Shown piece by piece: positions 56,353 to 64,000 of a DNA stretch of 64,000 bases. The notes under the pieces were generated by a model that was given only the letters and a program-made list of their open reading frames with translations, was not told the origin of the DNA and searched no databases. Position numbers and translations under genes: made by a program. Numbering within the stretch: position 1 is the stretch's first letter; each line of letters begins with the position of its first letter. The DNA comes from Nostoc sp. PCC 7524 (GTDB lineage Bacteria > Cyanobacteriota > Cyanobacteriia > Cyanobacteriales > Nostocaceae), in assembly GCF_000316645.1 (NCBI RefSeq), contig NC_019684.1, positions 5,839,501 through 5,903,500 on the forward strand, read 5' to 3'.

Positions 56353-57951
56353 ATGACCAAAGCACCTGTTGCTCCTGTGGTGCTAGTCATTTTAGACGGA
56401 TGGGGCTACTGCGAGGAGAAGCGAGGAAACGCGATTATCGCTGCCAAAACTCCAATTATGGACAGTTTATGGGCAGCTTACCCGCATACCCTCATCCACA
56501 CATCAGGGAAAGCCGTAGGATTGCCAGAGGGTCAAATGGGTAACTCTGAAGTTGGCCATTTGAACATCGGCGCAGGTCGAGTCGTACCACAAGAATTGGT
56601 ACGCATTTCTGATGCTGTGGAAGATGGTTCTATCCTCAGCAACTCAGCTCTTGTCAAAATTTGCCAGGAAGTTCGCTCTCGGAATGGCAAGCTGCATGTA
56701 GTTGGGCTGTGTTCTGAGGGTGGAGTACACTCACATATCACCCATCTGTTCGGACTACTTGACTTAGCCAAAGATCAGCGAATTTCAGAAGTTTGTATTC
56801 ATGCCATTACTGATGGTCGTGACACTGCACCAACGGATGGTATAAAAGCAATCAATGCTTTAGAAGAATACGTAGAGAAAGCCGGAATTGGGCGCATAGT
56901 GACTATCAGTGGTCGTTACTATGCGATGGATCGCGATCGCCGTTGGGATCGAGTCCAGCAAGCATACAATGTTATGACGCAAGCTGGCAACGGTGATGGT
57001 CGCAAAGCGGTGGATGTCCTACAAGCATCTTATGCTGAAGGGGTGACTGACGAATTCATCGTACCAGTGCGGATTGCTCCCGGTGCTGTCGAGCCAGGAG
57101 ATGGGGTGATATTCTTCAACTTCCGTCCTGATCGCGCCAGACAATTAACTCAAGCTTTTGTCAGTCCCGAATTTACTGGTTTTGCAAGAGAGCAAATCAA
57201 GCCTCTGTCGTTTGTGACATTTACGCAGTATGATTCTGATTTGTCTGTATCTGTAGCCTTTGAGCCGCAGAATTTAAGTAATATTCTGGGTGAAGTCATC
57301 GCCAATCATGGTTTACAGCAGTTACGCACTGCCGAAACTGAAAAGTATGCCCATGTCACCTATTTCTTTAATGGTGGCTTAGAAGAACCTTTTGCTGGAG
57401 AAGACCGGGAATTGGTCAGTAGTCCCATGGTAGCGACGTATGACAAAGCCCCAACCATGTCAGCAGAAGCAGTAACTGAGGTAGCGATCGCTGCCATTGA
57501 AAAGGGTGTCTACTCCTTGGTGGTGATCAACTATGCTAACCCGGATATGGTAGGGCATACTGGTCAAATGGATGCTACTGTCACCGCAATTGAAACAGTA
57601 GATCATTGTTTAGGTCGCTTGTTAGAAGGTGTGAGCAAAGCTGGCGGGACAACAATTATCACCGCCGACCACGGTAACGCCGAGTATATGCTAGATGAAG
57701 AAGGCAATTCCTGGACGGCGCACACAACTAATCCAGTCCCCCTAATTTTAGTGGAGGGTGAAAGAGTCAAAATTCCTGGATATGGTACAAATGTCGAACT
57801 GCGAAGTGATGGCAAACTAGCTGACATTGCACCGACAATTCTAGAGATTTTACAGCTACCCCAACCACCAGAAATGACCGGGCGATCGCTACTGCAACCA
57901 GCAGAATATGATGTGCAACGCACTCGTACTCCTGTACCAGTAGGGCTGTGA
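56353..57951 (+). CDS. gpmI: 2,3-bisphosphoglycerate-independent phosphoglycerate mutase
   Basis: ATG at 56353 (MTKAPVAPVVLVILDGWGYCEE) matches the family start. The protein has 532 residues. Metal ligand Asp15 (LDGWG) and the phosphorylated Ser65 (GQMGNSEVGHLNIGAG) are present. VRIAPG, NFRPDRARQL, NYANPDMVGHTG and ITADHGNAEYM are standard. It interconverts 3- and 2-phosphoglycerate with two Mn2+ in central carbon metabolism. secG follows 234 bases later, its usual neighbour in cyanobacteria as far as I recall. Confidence 0.96.
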   Translation: MTKAPVAPVVLVILDGWGYCEEKRGNAIIAAKTPIMDSLWAAYPHTLIHTSGKAVGLPEGQMGNSEVGHLNIGAGRVVPQELVRISDAVEDGSILSNSALVKICQEVRSRNGKLHVVGLCSEGGVHSHITHLFGLLDLAKDQRISEVCIHAITDGRDTAPTDGIKAINALEEYVEKAGIGRIVTISGRYYAMDRDRRWDRVQQAYNVMTQAGNGDGRKAVDVLQASYAEGVTDEFIVPVRIAPGAVEPGDGVIFFNFRPDRARQLTQAFVSPEFTGFAREQIKPLSFVTFTQYDSDLSVSVAFEPQNLSNILGEVIANHGLQQLRTAETEKYAHVTYFFNGGLEEPFAGEDRELVSSPMVATYDKAPTMSAEAVTEVAIAAIEKGVYSLVVINYANPDMVGHTGQMDATVTAIETVDHCLGRLLEGVSKAGGTTIITADHGNAEYMLDEEGNSWTAHTTNPVPLILVEGERVKIPGYGTNVELRSDGKLADIAPTILEILQLPQPPEMTGRSLLQPAEYDVQRTRTPVPVGL

Positions 57952-57956
57952 GAGGG

Positions 57957-58131
57957 AACAGGTGACAGGTGACAGGTGACAGGGGACAGGTGGCAACTTA
58001 TCCTGTGATTTACGAGAAAACAGTTAGCATTAAGTTGCTATAGCAATAGCCAAGGTGGTTAGGAAATCAATAGATGATAAAACCTATACACTGAAGGGCT
58101 TTTAACTCTGTAACCTGTAACCTGTAACCTG
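57957..58131. repeat. Two heptamer tracts between gpmI and secG
   Basis: GGTGACA repeats at 57957-57993 and CTGTAAC repeats (three copies) at 58108-58131, separated by unique AT-rich sequence. Confidence 0.8.
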
Positions 58132-58184
58132 CTATAACTGTTTTCTAACTGTGTTTTGAAACTTTTATAAAAGAGATTGCTACC

Positions 58185-58418
58185 ATGACAGTTACCAGTA
58201 TTGTGCAAATCATTTGGGCGCTTTCTGCCCTGGGCATGATTGTTTTAGTATTACTGCATAGCCCCAAAGGCGATGGGATTGGAGCTATAGGTGGACAAGC
58301 CCAATTGTTCAGCAGTACCAAAAGCGCCGAAAACACCCTTAACCGAGTTACCTGGGCGCTGACAGTCATTTTTATGGGTTTAACAGTAGTTTTAAGTGCT
58401 GGCTGGTTACCTAAGTAA
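58185..58418 (+). CDS. secG: Protein translocase subunit SecG
   Basis: The protein has 77 residues with two helices (VQIIWALSALGMIVLVLLHSPKG, NRVTWALTVIFMGLTVVLSAGW). The conserved loop GDGIGAIGGQAQLFSSTKSAENTLNR lies between them. It helps SecA-driven export as the third subunit of SecYEG. Confidence 0.93.
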   Translation: MTVTSIVQIIWALSALGMIVLVLLHSPKGDGIGAIGGQAQLFSSTKSAENTLNRVTWALTVIFMGLTVVLSAGWLPK

Positions 58419-58433
58419 AAGGGAAATAGGTCA

Positions 58434-59186
58434 ATGGGGCAGAAAATTCTCTCTCCAACACCTCATAGCCTGAAAAATTCCATCCTCAAACGTTTACTAG
58501 CAGCCTTTGTATTATTTATCAGTACAGGGCTGCTAGTTATTTTTATCAACCTCCAATTTATTCAGCCCCTAGGAGCAAGCCTCCCTTCCCCCACCCTCAA
58601 ACCTCATCCTTTACCGCCTCAATTAGCACAATGGCAAGATAGCACAAATAGTGGTGATTATTTCTCCCAAGTCACAACGACTGGGGTAGGCTATTTAGTT
58701 TGGTCGCAATTTCCTGTTAAAGTTCATATCCAACGACCACAAGCAATTAATCCCCAACAGGCTCAAACATGGGTTGAAATGGTCTTACAAGCTGTACAGG
58801 AATGGAATAATTATTTACCTTTGATAGTTGTAGAACAACCAGAGAGTGCTGATATTACTATCGAGCGCAAAACACCACCTCTGGAGTTTTCCCGTGACAA
58901 TAAAATTACCCGTGCGCGTTCTGCTCTGGCGCGTTACGAGCTATACACTAACAATAATGTTTTATTACACCGCTTTCAAATTCTTTTGAGTCCCAGCCAG
59001 ACTGGTAATTATCTGTTTGCAGCCGCCCGTCATGAACTCGGTCACGCCTTGGGAATTTGGGGTCATAGTCCAATAGAAACTGATGTGCTTTACTTTTCTC
59101 AAGTCCGCAACCCACCCCCGATTTCTCCCAGAGATGTGAATACCCTAAAGCGGATTTATCAACAGCCTACCAGTTTGGGTTGGTGA
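58434..59186 (+). CDS. Metzincin-type zinc protease, exported
   Basis: The protein has 250 residues. An N-terminal membrane helix (LLAAFVLFISTGLLVIFINLQ) precedes a catalytic domain. The zinc site HELGHALGIWGHS fits HExxHxxGxxH of matrixin/peptidase M10-like enzymes, with Glu as the general base. No Met-turn can be placed with certainty. It probably cleaves proteins outside the cytoplasm; substrate unknown. It starts 15 bases after secG and may be co-transcribed. Confidence 0.85.
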   Translation: MGQKILSPTPHSLKNSILKRLLAAFVLFISTGLLVIFINLQFIQPLGASLPSPTLKPHPLPPQLAQWQDSTNSGDYFSQVTTTGVGYLVWSQFPVKVHIQRPQAINPQQAQTWVEMVLQAVQEWNNYLPLIVVEQPESADITIERKTPPLEFSRDNKITRARSALARYELYTNNNVLLHRFQILLSPSQTGNYLFAAARHELGHALGIWGHSPIETDVLYFSQVRNPPPISPRDVNTLKRIYQQPTSLGW

Positions 59187-59482
59187 TTTAGCTATTAATT
59201 AATTCCTAGATAAAAATATAATCAGTTAAACGCCAAATACCTATTATGGAAACTAAAACTATCACAATTCGTGTTAATGCTGAGGCTGCCCGTATCTTTG
59301 AGGCAGCTTCTGAAGAACAGCGTCGTAAATTTGAAGCATTACTTGGTTCTTGGCAACTTTTGGTGATCTTGGTTGGGGGAAGGCAGAGGGCAGAAGGCAG
59401 AAGGCAGAAGTTAGAAAGATATAATTGAGATACGTCAAACTTCACTCCATCAAACATTTGAGGGATAAGCCTCAGCTTGGTT

Positions 59483-61189
59483 ATGTCAGTGCTAAGTTAT
59501 CTATTACCAGATTCAGCAAACCTGAAACTTGAAAATTGCATTCTTGACGAGATAAAAACTCAGATAAAGTTGATTGTTTCTGCTATCAATAGAGTAGTTA
59601 ATTGTCCAGTTTGTAACCAACCAACTCATAAAATTCATAGTCGCTATGAGCGAAAGTTAGCAGATTTACCCTGGGCTGATTACAGCATTACTTTACAGTT
59701 AAGGGTGCGGAAGTTTTTTTGCCTTAATAAATTGTGTAAACGGCGCATTTTTGCAGAAAGGCTGACCAATGTTACCGCACCTTGGGCGAGAAGAACTCTA
59801 CGTTTAGCTCAAAGACTGAGTGCGATTGGTTTAGCTAATGGTGGTGCAGCAGGGGTAAGACTCTCACAGGACTTGGGGATAAAAGTTTCTCGCAACACGC
59901 TATTAAATTTAGTCCGCTCAATTCCACTACCACCCATCGTAACGCCACATACTCTTGGGGTAGACGACTTTTGTTTTCGTAAATGTAAAACTTACGGCAC
60001 AGCACTAATTGATCTCGAACGCAGACGACCAATTGCTCTACTCAAAGATGCAAAGGCTGAAACTTTGGCAGAATGGTTAAAAGCTCACCCTGGTGTCAAA
60101 GTCGTCTCACGAGATCGGTCAAAAACTTATGAAAGTGGTATTCGCCAAGGTGCGCCAGAAGCCATTCAAGTTGCAGACCGCTTTCATCTATTGCAGAACT
60201 TATCTCAAACGCTTTATCAAGTCTTTGGTAATCACGCCAAAACACTAAAAGAAGTGGAAAAACAAGTCTTTAATACTGATACTAAAGTGCATTTAGAGGT
60301 GGAAACAGCAAACAACCTTTCCATGATTGCTGAGACTAATAAGAGTCCAGTTGTGCCAAGGTTTCCCCAAAACACATCTTTAAAAAGAAAAGTTCAATCC
60401 GCCAAAGCACGGGATAGACGCAGAGAAATCCATGAGCAAGTTTGGAGACTGCGGTCTATTGGCTTATCAGGGCTAGCAATCGCTCAAGAGCTGGGAGTTT
60501 CTAAAACTACCGTATTCAATTACTTGCGTAGCTCAACTTTTACCGAACGTCGTGAACGTAGCGACCACGGTCTGAGTCTTCTCAACCCTTATCATGATTA
60601 CCTCCTCAGTCGCTGGAATAGCGGGAACCACAACACCCAAGAACTGTTTGAAGAAATTCGCACCTGCGGCTATACCGGTAGTTATGCCACGGTCGCTCGC
60701 TTCACTCGTTATCTCAAGACCTTGCCCGGATTTGAGCCAGCAAAAGGTTCAAGAAAAAACGCTTCCCCCAGGGTTAGCTCTTGCGCCCATCGTCCTCTCA
60801 CCCCCAGTCGCGTCACAGCTTTAGTCTTGCGACGACCAGAATTAATACAGCCTAATGAGCGTGAAGTCATCGCTCAACTACAAAAAGCCCATTCGGATTT
60901 GAAGTCAGCTATTGAACTAGCACAACAGTTTGCATCTCTTGTGCGTCAACGCCTGCCTGAGCAGCTCGATGCTTGGTTAAACAAAGCTAAAAACAGCTTG
61001 GTTTCTTTGTTGCGCTCCTTTGCTGTTAGTTTAGAGTCTGACTACGATGCTGTGAAAGCAGGTGTAACTATGTCAGTTAGTAATGGCCCAGTTGAAGGGC
61101 ATATTAATCGACTGAAAATGTTAAAACGGCAGATGTATGGTCGCGCCAAGATAGACTTACTAGAACGACGATTTCTGTTGGCTATTTGA
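59483..61189 (+). CDS. ISL3-family transposase
   Basis: ATG at 59483; two codons further upstream are open. The protein has 568 residues. A Cys-rich zinc finger (VNCPVCNQPTHKIHSRYERKL, FCLNKLCKRRIF) is followed by an HTH region (LSQDLGIKVSRNTLLNLVR). The DDE core is GVDDFCFRKCKTYGTALIDLERRRPIALL, SRDRSKTYESGI and, near the C-terminus, SVSNGPVEGHINRLKMLKRQMYGRA with the catalytic Glu. A second HTH-like insertion lies near 330 (LSGLAIAQELGVSKTTVFNYL). It appears intact, so the element may be active. Confidence 0.93.
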   Translation: MSVLSYLLPDSANLKLENCILDEIKTQIKLIVSAINRVVNCPVCNQPTHKIHSRYERKLADLPWADYSITLQLRVRKFFCLNKLCKRRIFAERLTNVTAPWARRTLRLAQRLSAIGLANGGAAGVRLSQDLGIKVSRNTLLNLVRSIPLPPIVTPHTLGVDDFCFRKCKTYGTALIDLERRRPIALLKDAKAETLAEWLKAHPGVKVVSRDRSKTYESGIRQGAPEAIQVADRFHLLQNLSQTLYQVFGNHAKTLKEVEKQVFNTDTKVHLEVETANNLSMIAETNKSPVVPRFPQNTSLKRKVQSAKARDRRREIHEQVWRLRSIGLSGLAIAQELGVSKTTVFNYLRSSTFTERRERSDHGLSLLNPYHDYLLSRWNSGNHNTQELFEEIRTCGYTGSYATVARFTRYLKTLPGFEPAKGSRKNASPRVSSCAHRPLTPSRVTALVLRRPELIQPNEREVIAQLQKAHSDLKSAIELAQQFASLVRQRLPEQLDAWLNKAKNSLVSLLRSFAVSLESDYDAVKAGVTMSVSNGPVEGHINRLKMLKRQMYGRAKIDLLERRFLLAI

Positions 61190-61221
61190 AAAGAAAATTT
61201 TGACAATTTACACTTGATTAT

Positions 61222-61572
61222 ATGAGTTATAGAAATCAGTTTATCTGGCAAAGGGCAGTTCAACTTGCTATCAATTGTTATAAATTTACCCGCCTATTTC
61301 CTCAGTCAGAATTGTACGGTTTAACTAGTCAAATACGCCGTTCATCCGTATCTGTAGCGTCTAATATAGCTGAAGGCTATGGTAGGCGTTCCAAACCAGA
61401 ATATATCCAGTTTTTACATATTGCGCTAGGTTCTTTGAGAGAACTTGATACGCAATTAATCATTGCCAAAGAAGTAGATTTAGCTGATAAAGACCTTTTC
61501 ACTCCCGTATTAAATGAAGTTGAGGAAATGCAAAGTATATTAGTTGCTACTTTAAACAAACTCAAGGGTTGA
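61222..61572 (+). CDS. Four-helix-bundle protein (S23/IVP family) carried in the element
   Basis: The protein has 116 residues (FIWQRAVQLAINCYKFTRLFPQSELYGLTSQIRRSSVSVASNIAEGYGRRS). This is the typical signature of the family found in 23S rRNA intervening sequences and, in a related form, as Avd of diversity-generating retroelements. It binds nucleic acid as a pentamer in the studied cases. No reverse transcriptase or rRNA is near, so here it looks like element cargo. It starts 32 bases after the transposase stop. Confidence 0.88.
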   Translation: MSYRNQFIWQRAVQLAINCYKFTRLFPQSELYGLTSQIRRSSVSVASNIAEGYGRRSKPEYIQFLHIALGSLRELDTQLIIAKEVDLADKDLFTPVLNEVEEMQSILVATLNKLKG

Positions 61573-61709
61573 AATTATTACTTCTACTCTTCCGACTTCT
61601 GCCTTCTGCCCTCTGACTTGAAAATCAAACTTTGGTAAAAAACTAAAGAAAGTATGTGGCTATTGTCGTTGAATGGCGACACAGCCGAAACAAAATATTG
61701 ATTACAGGT

Positions 61710-62944
61710 TTAAATTGCGACCGGAACAGGTTCAACACTAACTTGATAACCAAGTTTTTCTAGGCGTTTAATCAAACGTTTCTTGACACTTACATGTCGA
61801 TGTTTGTCGAAATAATCAGCTCCTAAATCTTTATAAGGTTCTTGACGTGATATGAGATGGTAAGCGATCGTTAAAATAGAATGTGCAACAGCAACCGCAG
61901 CGCGTTTTTTCCGCGTCGTGCCGACAGACGACGAAACTGTGCAGCAAGGTAAGTTTTAGTTCGAGCCAAAGCATGGGCAGCTTGAACCAAAATAGTTCGT
62001 AAAACTCGATTACCTTTGCGAGTGCCGTCACAAAGCTTCTTACCGCCACTTTCATAGTTTCCAGGGGCAACCCCAGCCCAAGCAGCCAAATGTTCGGCAC
62101 TTGGGAAGCGACTCATATCCGTGCCAATTTCCGAGACAATGATCTCAGCAGTTCGACGAGCAACACCAGGTATGGTGTCAACTAACTCAACCGCTTGGTC
62201 GAAAGGGCGGCAATATTCCTCAATTTGTTGGTCAAAACATTTAATTGTTTCGTCTATGCTATCAATTTGACACAGTAGCTGTGCAAGAATGAATCGTTGA
62301 TGAGGACGAACTCTACCCTCAAGTGCTTGAATCAGTAAATCGTGCTTTTTTCGCATGGTTCCTTTTGCCAAGTCCGCCATCAGTTCAGGACTAGCGCTAC
62401 CTTCAACAATCGCAGCTAGCATTGCTCGTCCTGACACACCCATTACGTCACTGGCAACTGAGGCAAGTTTGATATTAGCAGCTTCCAGCACTTTTTGGAC
62501 TCGATTCACTAAGTTAACTCTTTCGCGAATAAAATTGCTACGATGACGAGTTAAATCGCGCAAATCTCTTTGCTCCACAGGGGGAATAAAACTCGCACGT
62601 AACAACCCATGTTGTAGTAGTTCGGCAATCCACTGCGAATCTTTGATGTCTGTTTTGCGTCCTGGCACCGCTTTTATATGACGGGCATTAACTAACATAA
62701 CTTCAAAGTTTCCTTCTAGGATATTAAATACAGGTCGCCAGTACTCTCCAGTACTCTCCATTGCTACATGAGTACAATTGTGACTTGTTAACCAGTCAGA
62801 AAGTTTTAACAAGTCCTGAGTCATTGTAGTGAATGTGCGTATTTCCTTGTGCCATCCGGACGAAGACTTCGGGGTAATTACACAAGCTACCACCGTCTTT
62901 TTGTGTACATCTAGTCCTGCACAACGATTGTAGACTACCTGCAT
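61710..62944 (-). CDS. IS110-family transposase, frameshifted near the C-terminus
   Basis: The frame opens at 62944 (MQVVYNRCAGLDVHKKTVVACVI) and stops early at 61871 after 357 residues. A -1 shift at an A6 run (T6 at 61905-61910) restores the family ending KRAAVAVAHSILTIAYHL to PVPVAI and the stop at 61710. The RuvC-like DEDD part has LDVHKK, VAMESTGEYW and GRKTDIKDSQWIAELL. The C-terminal part has VELVDTIPGVARRTAEIIVSE and LAAWAGVAPGNYESGGK with the Ser. IS110 enzymes recombine DNA guided by a bridge RNA. The broken frame may be a mutation or a recoding site. Confidence 0.85.
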
Positions 62945-63190
62945 ATCTCTTGAGCTACTACAACTTTCAAAATTGATAGGGGGCTAATACGTGGATATCT
63001 AAATAGTAGATTCTGACTTGCGTGCTCACTAAAACCAAAAAATTGCTCAGTGGCGACAATTGGTAATTCCTCTCGATATCCAGGTTAGACTGCCCTTCAG
63101 GCTCTGATGCTCTAATAAGGAAACAACCTCGCTTGTATCAGCCTTATCTTGGAAGTTACCACATTTTCATTCATGGTGATGAAATTTTTT
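62945..63190 (-). ncRNA. Candidate bridge-RNA region of the IS110 element
   Basis: IS110 elements encode a structured bridge RNA in the non-coding end upstream of the transposase. Here about 245 non-coding bases precede the transposase. A hairpin with 6-bp ATAAGG/CCTTAT and inner ACAA/TTGT stems lies at 63115-63147. The exact ends of the element and RNA cannot be set from this sequence alone. Confidence 0.4.
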
Positions 63191-63406
63191 CATTGGGACT
63201 GCCCTCTGCCTTCCCCCGGCTAAGATCACCAAAAGTTGCCAAGAACCCATTACTTAGTCTTAAACTTGGTGATGCAACTCGAAGCAAAAGACCCTTAGAG
63301 GAAATAATGAGTGAGATTAGCCGGAATGCTCAAGCGCGAGGATTAACACCAGAAATTTTGGACTCAATTCTGAATGAAGAATGAAGTAAGCTACGTTTTT
63401 GATACC

Positions 63407-64000
63407 CTATGCTCCCCAACTGAGTTTTACAGGGCGCTGTGCTAAAACTTCCCGATACAGTTCTTCTAATTGAGTAATATTTTTACTCAGAGTATATAAA
63501 TCTAGTACACGCTTTCTAGCTTTTTGTCCCAGTAATGTTGTTAACTCAGCATGGTCTTGAAATAATGGAAGAAGAGTTCTCAGTTGCGATCGCACTGTCT
63601 TGGGATTTAAGACTACTCCTGCACCTTTTTCTAATACTTCACCATCTGCACCCACATCTGTAGCGATACAAGCTAACTCACAGGCCATAGCCTCTAGTAG
63701 TGATAGCGATAAACCCTCTACTAATGAAGGCAAAATAAATACATCTGCACCCCGTAAAATTTCGATCCGTCGGGCTTCATCTGCCACAAATCCCAACCAA
63801 ATAATGTTGTATTCAGCACCATAAAATGGTTCTAAAGAAGTTCTTAAGGGGCCATCACCAACAATTAACAATTTACTATTTGGCCCCATGCCTGCCTGCT
63901 TCCAAGCACGTAGCAATGATTCTACGTTTTTCTCTGGAGCTAGTCGTCCTTGATAAACAAACAGACGTTCAGCTTGAAATTCAGCTTTAATTGTGGAATA
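63407..64000 (-). CDS. Glycosyltransferase family 4, C-terminal part (continues past window edge)
   Basis: The frame runs in from the right edge (VYQGRLAPEKNVESLL) to a stop at 63407, 197 codons. The GT-B donor-binding domain is clear: KLLIVGDGPLRTSLE, IIWLGFVADEARRIEILRGADVFILPS, and the EX7E motif EGLSLSLLEAM. Such enzymes add sugars from nucleotide donors, usually in exopolysaccharide or glycolipid synthesis. It ends 22 bases from the interrupted antitoxin gene, convergent. Confidence 0.9.
   Translation of the reverse strand, partial: YSTIKAEFQAERLFVYQGRLAPEKNVESLLRAWKQAGMGPNSKLLIVGDGPLRTSLEPFYGAEYNIIWLGFVADEARRIEILRGADVFILPSLVEGLSLSLLEAMACELACIATDVGADGEVLEKGAGVVLNPKTVRSQLRTLLPLFQDHAELTTLLGQKARKRVLDLYTLSKNITQLEELYREVLAQRPVKLSWGA

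Larger units (their letters stand above)
59345..63247. mobile_element. ISL3-family insertion element with nested IS110 element
   Basis: The element is 3903 bases long. The ends are inverted: GGTTCTTGGCAACTTTTGGT at 59345 and its complement ending at 63247. The match continues to about 49 bases with a 4-base mismatch patch. The 8-base direct repeat CATTACTT flanks it (59337-59344 and 63248-63255), the duplication size of ISL3 elements. Inside are an ISL3 transposase, a four-helix-bundle gene and an IS110-family transposase in opposite orientation. Confidence 0.92.
59246..63384 (+). pseudogene. Antitoxin-like gene split by a 3.9-kb insertion
   Basis: The left part (59246-59344) encodes METKTITIRVNAEAARIFEA to EALL. 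The right part (63256-63384) continues in the same frame with SLKLGDATRSKRPLEEIMSE and ends LDSILNEE. Removing 59345-63255 (the element plus one target copy) restores a 75-codon gene. Its ribbon-helix-helix-like N-terminus (TITIRVNAEAARIFEAAS) and length resemble cyanobacterial antitoxins often paired with PIN toxins. No toxin gene lies downstream here. Read-through of the left part gives a 60-residue chimeric end that is not functional. Confidence 0.9.

Noticed and set aside
57603..57923. Minus-strand open frame inside gpmI
   Set aside because: Antisense shadow of the conserved C-terminal domain of gpmI.
32110..58131. CRISPR arrays in the regularly repeated tracts
   Set aside because: Repeats are 7-9 bases in direct tandem without unique spacers of constant length, and there are no cas genes.

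Overview
The window is chromosomal DNA of a filamentous, heterocyst-type cyanobacterium of the Nostocaceae (Nostoc/Anabaena/Trichormus group); I do not assign a species. The signs are many HIP1 octamers (GCGATCGC), heptamer repeat tracts typical of heterocystous cyanobacteria in many spacers, an ndhN gene, a neutral invertase whose catalytic residues fall at the same positions as in Anabaena InvA, and a cyanobacterial ribosomal gene order (rplC first, no rpsJ, rpsN, rpmD or rpsD inside the cluster).

Region 1 (1-30.3 kb) is ordinary accessory and housekeeping DNA. In order it holds a truncated, very large Hsp70/actin-fold protein with in-frame DNA repeats; a CRP-family regulator followed by a DUF2232 membrane protein and a CobT-like enzyme; an orphan polyamine-type binding lipoprotein; a lytic transglycosylase; invertase InvA; an exported methyltransferase-like lipoprotein; an amino-acid permease; a polysaccharide deacetylase; and an NrtA/B/D-type ABC transporter with an NrtS-like protein, probably for nitrate/nitrite and with a possible NtcA promoter. 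After these come a cation/proton antiporter, an AMIN-domain protein, a DUF3172 protein, an ABC-2 permease and ndhN.

Region 2 (31.1-49.3 kb) is the large ribosomal/transcription cluster on the + strand: rplC-rplD-rplW-rplB-rpsS-rplV-rpsC-rplP-rpmC-rpsQ-rplN-rplX-rplE-rpsH-rplF-rplR-rpsE-rplO-secY-adk-infA-rpmJ-rpsM-rpsK-rpoA-rplQ-truA-rplM-rpsI-rpmE-prfA. It makes ribosomal proteins, the translocon core, RNA polymerase alpha, IF-1, RF1 and a tRNA modification enzyme. A chain of four hairpins, two of the foldings mutually exclusive, precedes rplC, and a second folded leader precedes rpoA.

Region 3 (49.3-59.2 kb) has a small defence-like island (HTH regulator, MmeI-like one-chain restriction-modification enzyme, DUF2887/Rpn-like nuclease-fold protein), then an ABC-F protein, gpmI, secG and a metzincin-like protease.

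Region 4 (59.2-64 kb) is a clear mobile-element insertion. A 75-codon antitoxin-like gene is split by a 3.9-kb ISL3-family element with long inverted ends and an 8-bp target duplication (CATTACTT). The element carries a four-helix-bundle gene and a nested IS110-family element whose transposase frame is broken at a slippery A6C sequence; a probable bridge-RNA region lies upstream of that transposase. The window ends in a partial glycosyltransferase gene.

I found no tRNA, rRNA or CRISPR array. The most unusual items are the rplC leader, the ISL3/IS110 nest, and the inverted-repeat element inside the predicted leader of the nitrate-type transporter operon.
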